This document shows, piece by piece, positions 27,260 to 29,463 of a DNA stretch of 29,463 bases (within the stretch, counting starts at the first letter, position 1; each line of letters opens with the position of its first letter). This DNA is from a virus. The stretch is from positions 1 to 29,463 of IMG/VR virus record IMGVR_UViG_3300020420_001367. The stretch is one strand, 5' to 3'. Both the position numbers and the translations under genes were made by a program. The notes below the pieces were generated by a model. That model made no database searches. It saw only the letters and a program-made list of their open reading frames with translations, and was not told the DNA's origin.

Positions 27260-29185
27260 TTAATCTTTGATAGTGTAGACTTTAATTTCTTCTGTCTTGC
27301 CCTTAACCGTTATACTGTCTATGTATTCAAACGGATAAATTGTTTCGATAGTTTGCCTAGTGTCTTCACCTATTACTATTGTTTTTCCTAAAGTTTTACT
27401 TGAACTTTCTAATCGTGAAGCCAAATTGACTGCGTCACCAATCACTGAATAATCAAATCTCTGATCAGATCCCATATTGCCCACCAGTGCGTCGCCTGTG
27501 TTGATTCCTATACCTATGTTGATCTTTGGTAGTCCTTCTGCTTGTAGGTGCATATTTAATTCCGCCAGCGCCACTGTCATCTCGAGAGAACTTTTAACAG
27601 CCATTTCTCTGTGTTTTTTGTTTTCCAGAGGTGCATTCCAGAAAGCCATTATACAGTCACCCATGAACTTGTCTATTGTTCCACCATTTGCAATTATAAC
27701 ATCGGTCATGCGTGTTAAGAATCTATTGATCAATTTTGTAAGTCCTGCAGGGTTACCTTTGTATTTCTCGCTGATAGGAGTAAAGCCTCTGATGTCACAG
27801 AACAAGAAAGTCATGTTCCTTGTTTCACCCCCAAGTTTTAAAAGTGAGGGATCTTTCTGTAATTTTTTAACCATACCAGGATCTAGATAGTGTTCGAACT
27901 GTTTCTTGATCTGTTTACGTAATCTGCTTTGTGTAGCAAAATTATTGTATGTGCTGTGAGACCAGATTACGAATAAAAATAAAACTGCAAATGATGGATC
28001 AACTAAGAATCCTTTGTTGGCATAGGCCATGAATGACGCATAACTGATTCCACCAGTAACAAATAATAATAAAGGCACCGAAAATAAAACTGATACTCTA
28101 GGGATCAACATTATCATTAATAAACCAAGCAATCCTATGAAAATTACCTCATATGTATCTGCTTGTGGTATCCTTAATAAATGTTTATTTGTTAAGAGTG
28201 TATCCAATGCTTGGGCAGATATCATTTGATCAGTTGTCAGTCCATGTGGTGTGTATTTTAACACACTTAATCCAGCGGCATCTAAGCCTACTACAACTAT
28301 TCTTCCTTTGATTTTATTTTCATTAAAGTTGTTAGAAAAAATTTCTTTTGCAGACATCTGAATGTATTTTGTTGGATCGGCATAATTGATATACATTTCG
28401 GCATTATGATTAACTGGTATGCCCGCCTTCTTACTAACAAGCACTTCGTCGATCCCGTGTTCTTTCGCAATAACTTTTATTCTTTTAGAACCATTAAGTA
28501 ATCTAACATTTTCCAAAAGCATACTTGGATATATTTTGTTGCCTATTCTTATAAGCACAGGCATTTTCCTTACAACTGCGTCAGGCTCAGGTGAAGTTAC
28601 GTTCACACCCATACCCGATACTCCAGCACTTATTTTTTGTGTAGGCGATACTATGCCGGCATACTCATACAACCAAGGTTTTGCATCACCTTTCTCAATA
28701 ATTTGTGTGGTGCTTGGTAGTTCTATGCCTTTTTTATTTTTGACACTCATCAAAATTACTGCTCTTCCAGATTCTTTTAGAACTGTAGAAAATACTGCAT
28801 CTGTATCTAACAGAACTGTCCCTAATTGTTCACGCAGGTCATTTGACATAGGCATTGATTTTAAATATTCTACACCACTCATTCGATCAGCCTCTGCAAA
28901 TAAAATATTGTAGTTTATTAGAATAGCACCCGCGTCACCTATCTTGGCGTGAAGCATTGCCATTATGTGCCTTGGCCATGGCCATTGTCCGTATGTCTTA
29001 AGATCTTCTTCTGTGATGTTTACCACAGTTACAGAATCACTAATTACATCTCTTGGATGGATTTGTTGGAAGTAGTCCCAAGTTTTGTACCTTAATGTTT
29101 TGACCGCATCGTTGTTGTCTATTCTTATTCCCAACAACACAGCGGCAACAATAATTACCATCCATATGCTTGTAAATATTTTCAT
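27260..29185 (-). CDS. CHASE2-sensor class III adenylyl cyclase
   Basis: A 641-aa membrane receptor enzyme that should convert ATP to cAMP. Order of parts: TM helix (about 6-21); extracytoplasmic CHASE2 sensor (about 25-335) with its GQWPWPR signature (66-72); three TM helices (about 345-363, 365-385, 395-410); a short linker (SRLRKQIKKQFEHYLDPGMV); and a cyclase domain (about 455-635). All key catalytic residues are present: metal-binding D464 (FCDIRGFT) and D510 (FMGDCIMAFW), adenine-selecting K506 and D578 (RFDYSVIG), and transition-state N587 and R591 (DAVNLASRLE). It is complete, with no frameshift, and coupled (TAATG) to the holin candidate upstream. Such sensors are bacterial; finding one among phage genes is unusual. 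Confidence 0.93.
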   Translation of the reverse strand: MKIFTSIWMVIIVAAVLLGIRIDNNDAVKTLRYKTWDYFQQIHPRDVISDSVTVVNITEEDLKTYGQWPWPRHIMAMLHAKIGDAGAILINYNILFAEADRMSGVEYLKSMPMSNDLREQLGTVLLDTDAVFSTVLKESGRAVILMSVKNKKGIELPSTTQIIEKGDAKPWLYEYAGIVSPTQKISAGVSGMGVNVTSPEPDAVVRKMPVLIRIGNKIYPSMLLENVRLLNGSKRIKVIAKEHGIDEVLVSKKAGIPVNHNAEMYINYADPTKYIQMSAKEIFSNNFNENKIKGRIVVVGLDAAGLSVLKYTPHGLTTDQMISAQALDTLLTNKHLLRIPQADTYEVIFIGLLGLLMIMLIPRVSVLFSVPLLLFVTGGISYASFMAYANKGFLVDPSFAVLFLFVIWSHSTYNNFATQSRLRKQIKKQFEHYLDPGMVKKLQKDPSLLKLGGETRNMTFLFCDIRGFTPISEKYKGNPAGLTKLINRFLTRMTDVIIANGGTIDKFMGDCIMAFWNAPLENKKHREMAVKSSLEMTVALAELNMHLQAEGLPKINIGIGINTGDALVGNMGSDQRFDYSVIGDAVNLASRLESSSKTLGKTIVIGEDTRQTIETIYPFEYIDSITVKGKTEEIKVYTIKD

Positions 29186-29463
29186 TATTTTTTTAACCCA
29201 AATGCACTACCAGTTAGTAGGGCACCAAACGCCAAATGGAAAAGTCCACCCATCTGTAAAGTGTATGGTGAGTGGTGTGCTGTCAATTTTTTAAGCAGTT
29301 CCATTTGTACCATTGTGTCTTCGATTGCACGTACTTCATCCAAAAACATATGATAGTCAGGACGCATTATTCCAAACCATATTGGCACAATCATAAAATC
29401 AAATATACAAATTGCAAGGTAAACAATCAGTGCCGTCCATCTCCATTTCATTCCTGTTTCCAT
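29185..29463 (-). CDS. Probable phage holin (3-TM/GTA-holin-like), start at window edge
   Basis: A 92-aa protein. A first membrane helix (WTALIVYLAICIFDFMIVPI) is followed by WFGIMRPD, a soluble middle, and a second hydrophobic part (MGGLFHLAFGALLTGSAFGL). The DFMIVPIWFG... and LTAHHSPYTLQMGGLFHLAF pattern is that of phage/gene-transfer-agent holins ('DFxxxPxxxG... TLxxGGLFHxxxGAxL'). The first ATG is exactly at the edge (29463); a second is at 29451, so an earlier start outside the window cannot be excluded. It ends by TAATG into the cyclase gene. As holin it would set lysis timing and let the M15 endolysin through. Confidence 0.72.
   Translation of the reverse strand: METGMKWRWTALIVYLAICIFDFMIVPIWFGIMRPDYHMFLDEVRAIEDTMVQMELLKKLTAHHSPYTLQMGGLFHLAFGALLTGSAFGLKK

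Noticed and set aside
28419-28913. 164-codon plus-strand frame
   Set aside because: It is the mirror of the CHASE2 domain, whose motifs are clear on the minus strand; no ribosome site.
1-29463. tRNA genes, CRISPR arrays, insertion sequences, integrase or attachment sites
   Set aside because: Gaps are too short for tRNAs except 4290-4641, where none is seen; no spaced repeats, transposase or integrase motifs were found.

Overview
The window reads as part of the genome of a strictly lytic, T4-like (myovirus-type) marine phage with AT-rich DNA. The evidence is a gp44-type clamp-loader ATPase, a gp31/GroES-like co-chaperonin, T4-type late promoter octamers ((A/C)ATAAATA), tail-fibre genes sharing the 'GTGD-x-LRTA-x-x-KIN-x-NF-x-ELY' start module, UvdE, a QueD-like enzyme, an IscA-type Fe-S carrier and very tight gene packing with ATGA/TAATG overlaps. 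No photosynthesis genes are present, so a heterotrophic marine bacterium (pelagiphage-like lifestyle) is more likely than a cyanobacterium, but the host cannot be read from the sequence. Almost every gene is on the minus strand, so gene order below follows transcription, from high to low coordinates.

Right end (29463-26436): a probable holin, a large CHASE2-sensor class III adenylyl cyclase, two small paralogous holin-like membrane proteins and a small secreted Cys protein. A consensus sigma70 promoter (26408-26435) then opens a presumptive early cluster (26401-17939). It holds a DEDD exonuclease, a SET-domain protein, a possible GIY-YIG-like protein, a HIT protein, a radical SAM/SPASM enzyme with a coupled 26-codon micro-ORF, two GT42/DUF115-like 'GNGES' proteins, an Sm-like protein, a QueD-like enzyme, a GT-A glycosyltransferase and an IscA-like Fe-S carrier. 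A second sigma70 promoter lies inside it, in front of the Sm-like gene.

Middle (17632-8719): a late block of four tail-fibre/structural genes, one of 835 aa with four He_PIG-like repeats. It starts at a palindromic late promoter shared with a lone plus-strand zinc-ribbon gene. Downstream come conserved small proteins, a Pol III alpha palm-like fragment and a GT17 glycosyltransferase.

Left part (8698-1): gp31-like co-chaperonin, an unknown protein, a ParB-like protein, UvdE with its own sigma70 promoter, a chain of coupled small genes including two hidden membrane microproteins leading into gp44, and a 350-nt stretch with weak plus-strand coding potential. After two conserved unknown proteins comes a lysis cassette (M15 endolysin, Rz-like i-spanin, lipoprotein o-spanin candidate, coiled-coil membrane protein), a staphylococcal-type nuclease and a DUF1353 protein that runs to the window edge.

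The most unusual content is the phage-borne CHASE2 adenylyl cyclase beside holin-like genes, the SPASM enzyme with its coupled micro-ORF, and three sigma70 promoters whose -10 boxes all lie exactly 6 nt before an ATG, which predicts leaderless early mRNAs. Family assignments come from motifs read by eye; no database search was run.
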